Source of the DNA: Melastoma dodecandrum
Lineage: Eukaryota > Streptophyta > Magnoliopsida > Myrtales > Melastomataceae
Length of the DNA: 64,000 nt
NCBI GenBank assembly: GCA_029817715.1
Contig: JARUPY010000395.1
Coordinates: forward strand, 1,674,001-1,738,000
Reading direction: 5' to 3'
In this document: piece by piece, positions 63,068 through 64,000 of the stretch
Layout: each line of letters begins with the position of its first letter
How positions within the stretch are numbered: position 1 is the stretch's first letter
Program-made: the position numbers and the translations under genes
The notes under the pieces: model-generated
The model's input: the letters and a program-made list of their open reading frames with translations, nothing else
Database searches by the model: none
What the model was told of the DNA's origin: nothing

Positions 63068-64000
63068 ATGCCGATAATAAACTTAACACATAATTTCTCA
63101 TCCGGCCACGCGCTAAAAGATTTGGTTAAAACATTTATACCCGTCTAAGCAAGATTTTGTTCGGACAAAGCTAGGAAGCCTTGTTGACCTCATTGATATT
63201 GAACTGGATTTAGGATTTCTACGTAACTTACTAGAAAAATGGGATGCGAACACTTTTTCGTTCAAGTTCGGAGACTTTGAGTTATCACCAACATTAGAGG
63301 AGTATATCCAGTTGCGCGACTACCCCACATCCCTGGTTTGCTGCCTCTAGAGTGTACTCCTTCATTAAAGAATGATCTTCCAATTATTCTCAATGTTACA
63401 CCGACTGTAGCATCGTCACTAATTACCTCTCATAGCCATGTGAATATTGAAGAGCTTCTTCTCTGTGAAAGGAGTGTTTACGTGGCTGAAAATGAAGAAG
63501 GTCAATTGTCTGCCCGAGCTTTCATTCTTGCCGTCGTCCGGATGATTAGCTTTCCATTTACGAAGCATACAATTCATGCATGGGCTGTCCATATCCCAAG
63601 AGCATTATTATCGGGCAAACCCTTCATCCCCACTGTCCTCGGCGAAACACTCAGCGGCCTCACGAGGATCAGTAACCAAGCTAGGGGAGGAGTTCGTAAT
63701 CACGACATGACGTTTTGCTTGCCTCTTCTCCTAGCATGGTTTTCTTCTCACTTGGGGATTAGTGCCTATAAATATCTTCATGATCAAGATTTATTTCGAC
63801 ACTTTTCTCGCCGCATATCTCTTCCCCCCAAAGGATTCACACACTGGAAGTCTTTCTTCGAAAGTCTTACGAGTAACCATTTTCTCCATATGTCTCGACA
63901 TTTTAAGACAGGTCTGATCATGCTCGCAGTTAAGGGAAGTGCCTATATACTAATTCTCAGTCTTCATGGGAGTTCTTATTATGTACCCATCCGAGTCGCG
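63068..64000 (+). pseudogene. Ogre-type ORF1 (DUF7745/plant-mobile-domain-like), degenerate, runs off window
   Basis: Starts ATG 63068 (MPIINLTHNFSSGHALKDLV); a TAA at 63146-63148 and a frame change follow. The next frame reads LVDLIDIELDLGFLRNLLEK, then WDANTFSFKFGDFELSPTLE and EYIQLRDYP. A one-base loss near 63322-63325 shifts to a frame open from 63338 to the window end (221 codons). That frame includes RAFILAVVRMISFPFTK, GKPFIPTVLGETLSGLTRIS and LPLLLAWFSSHLGI. This pattern (LLxxWDxxTxxF, TLEE, then an LAxxxLVIFP-like block and a LxxVWFxSHL-like block) is what I know from the extra ORF upstream of gag in Ogre elements, in the plant mobile domain/DUF7745 family. Its function in the element is not known. 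The gag-pol expected downstream is outside the window. Confidence 0.7.

Overview
This window is nuclear DNA of a flowering plant, most likely a eudicot. The evidence is leucine-rich-repeat receptor kinases of the Xa21/EFR type with their conserved kinase intron, a hydroxycinnamoyltransferase (HCT-type BAHD) locus, plant Ty1/copia and Ty3/gypsy (Tekay, Tat/Ogre) retrotransposons, and low gene density. I cannot name the species. No gene in the window reads cleanly from start to stop; it is a region of decayed duplicated genes and nested retroelements.

Left part (1-18 kb). A Copia-type LTR end (1-478) is followed by an HCT-like pseudogene on the minus strand (692-3936). Its single intron holds a solo Tekay-type LTR with a perfect target duplication, and its first exon carries two nonsense codons. 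Then come intergenic DNA, a Copia gag/protease remnant (about 5.8-7.7 kb), a Tat-type gag fragment, and an NB-LRR fragment that runs into a reversed Copia-like LTR. From 11559 to 17542 lies a tandem array of four near-identical units of about 1.5 kb. Each unit combines LTR-derived sequence with four copies of a minisatellite, and that minisatellite is an inverted copy of the 5' flank of the neighbouring receptor-kinase genes.

Receptor-kinase cluster (18-36.6 kb). Five related copies of one LRR-RLK gene are present: D (kinase fragment), A (full length with one frameshift), B (3' half), C (full-length span split by a solo Copia LTR and a second insertion) and E (mini copy with a 450-codon in-frame deletion). 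B and C share one Copia LTR insertion and one 14-bp deletion, so they arose by duplication after those events. A later solo Tat-type LTR (22139-24847) lies just downstream of A, and the empty site is preserved downstream of B.

Retroelement nest (36.6-55.7 kb). A decayed reverse-oriented Copia element has its 5' LTR split by an 11.9-kb non-coding Tat/Ogre-like element (43039-54915). That element has two long LTRs, a PBS and polypurine tract, and a 6.1-kb internal region full of tandem repeats with no recognisable gag-pol.

Right part (55.7-64 kb). Here lie an SDS22-like (PP1 regulatory subunit) pseudogene, internal sequence of a second non-coding Tat element, and a 34-bp hairpin minisatellite in which some stem changes are compensated. 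A DHHC palmitoyltransferase fragment follows, then the start of an Ogre-type element (LTR end, PBS, and a degenerate ORF1 resembling the plant-mobile-domain/DUF7745 family) that runs off the window.

The most unusual features are the promoter-derived inverted satellite beside its source gene family, the covarying hairpin array, a PBS-core sequence repeated inside the LTRs of all the Tat elements here, and the mosaic divergence of the two LTRs of the 11.9-kb element.
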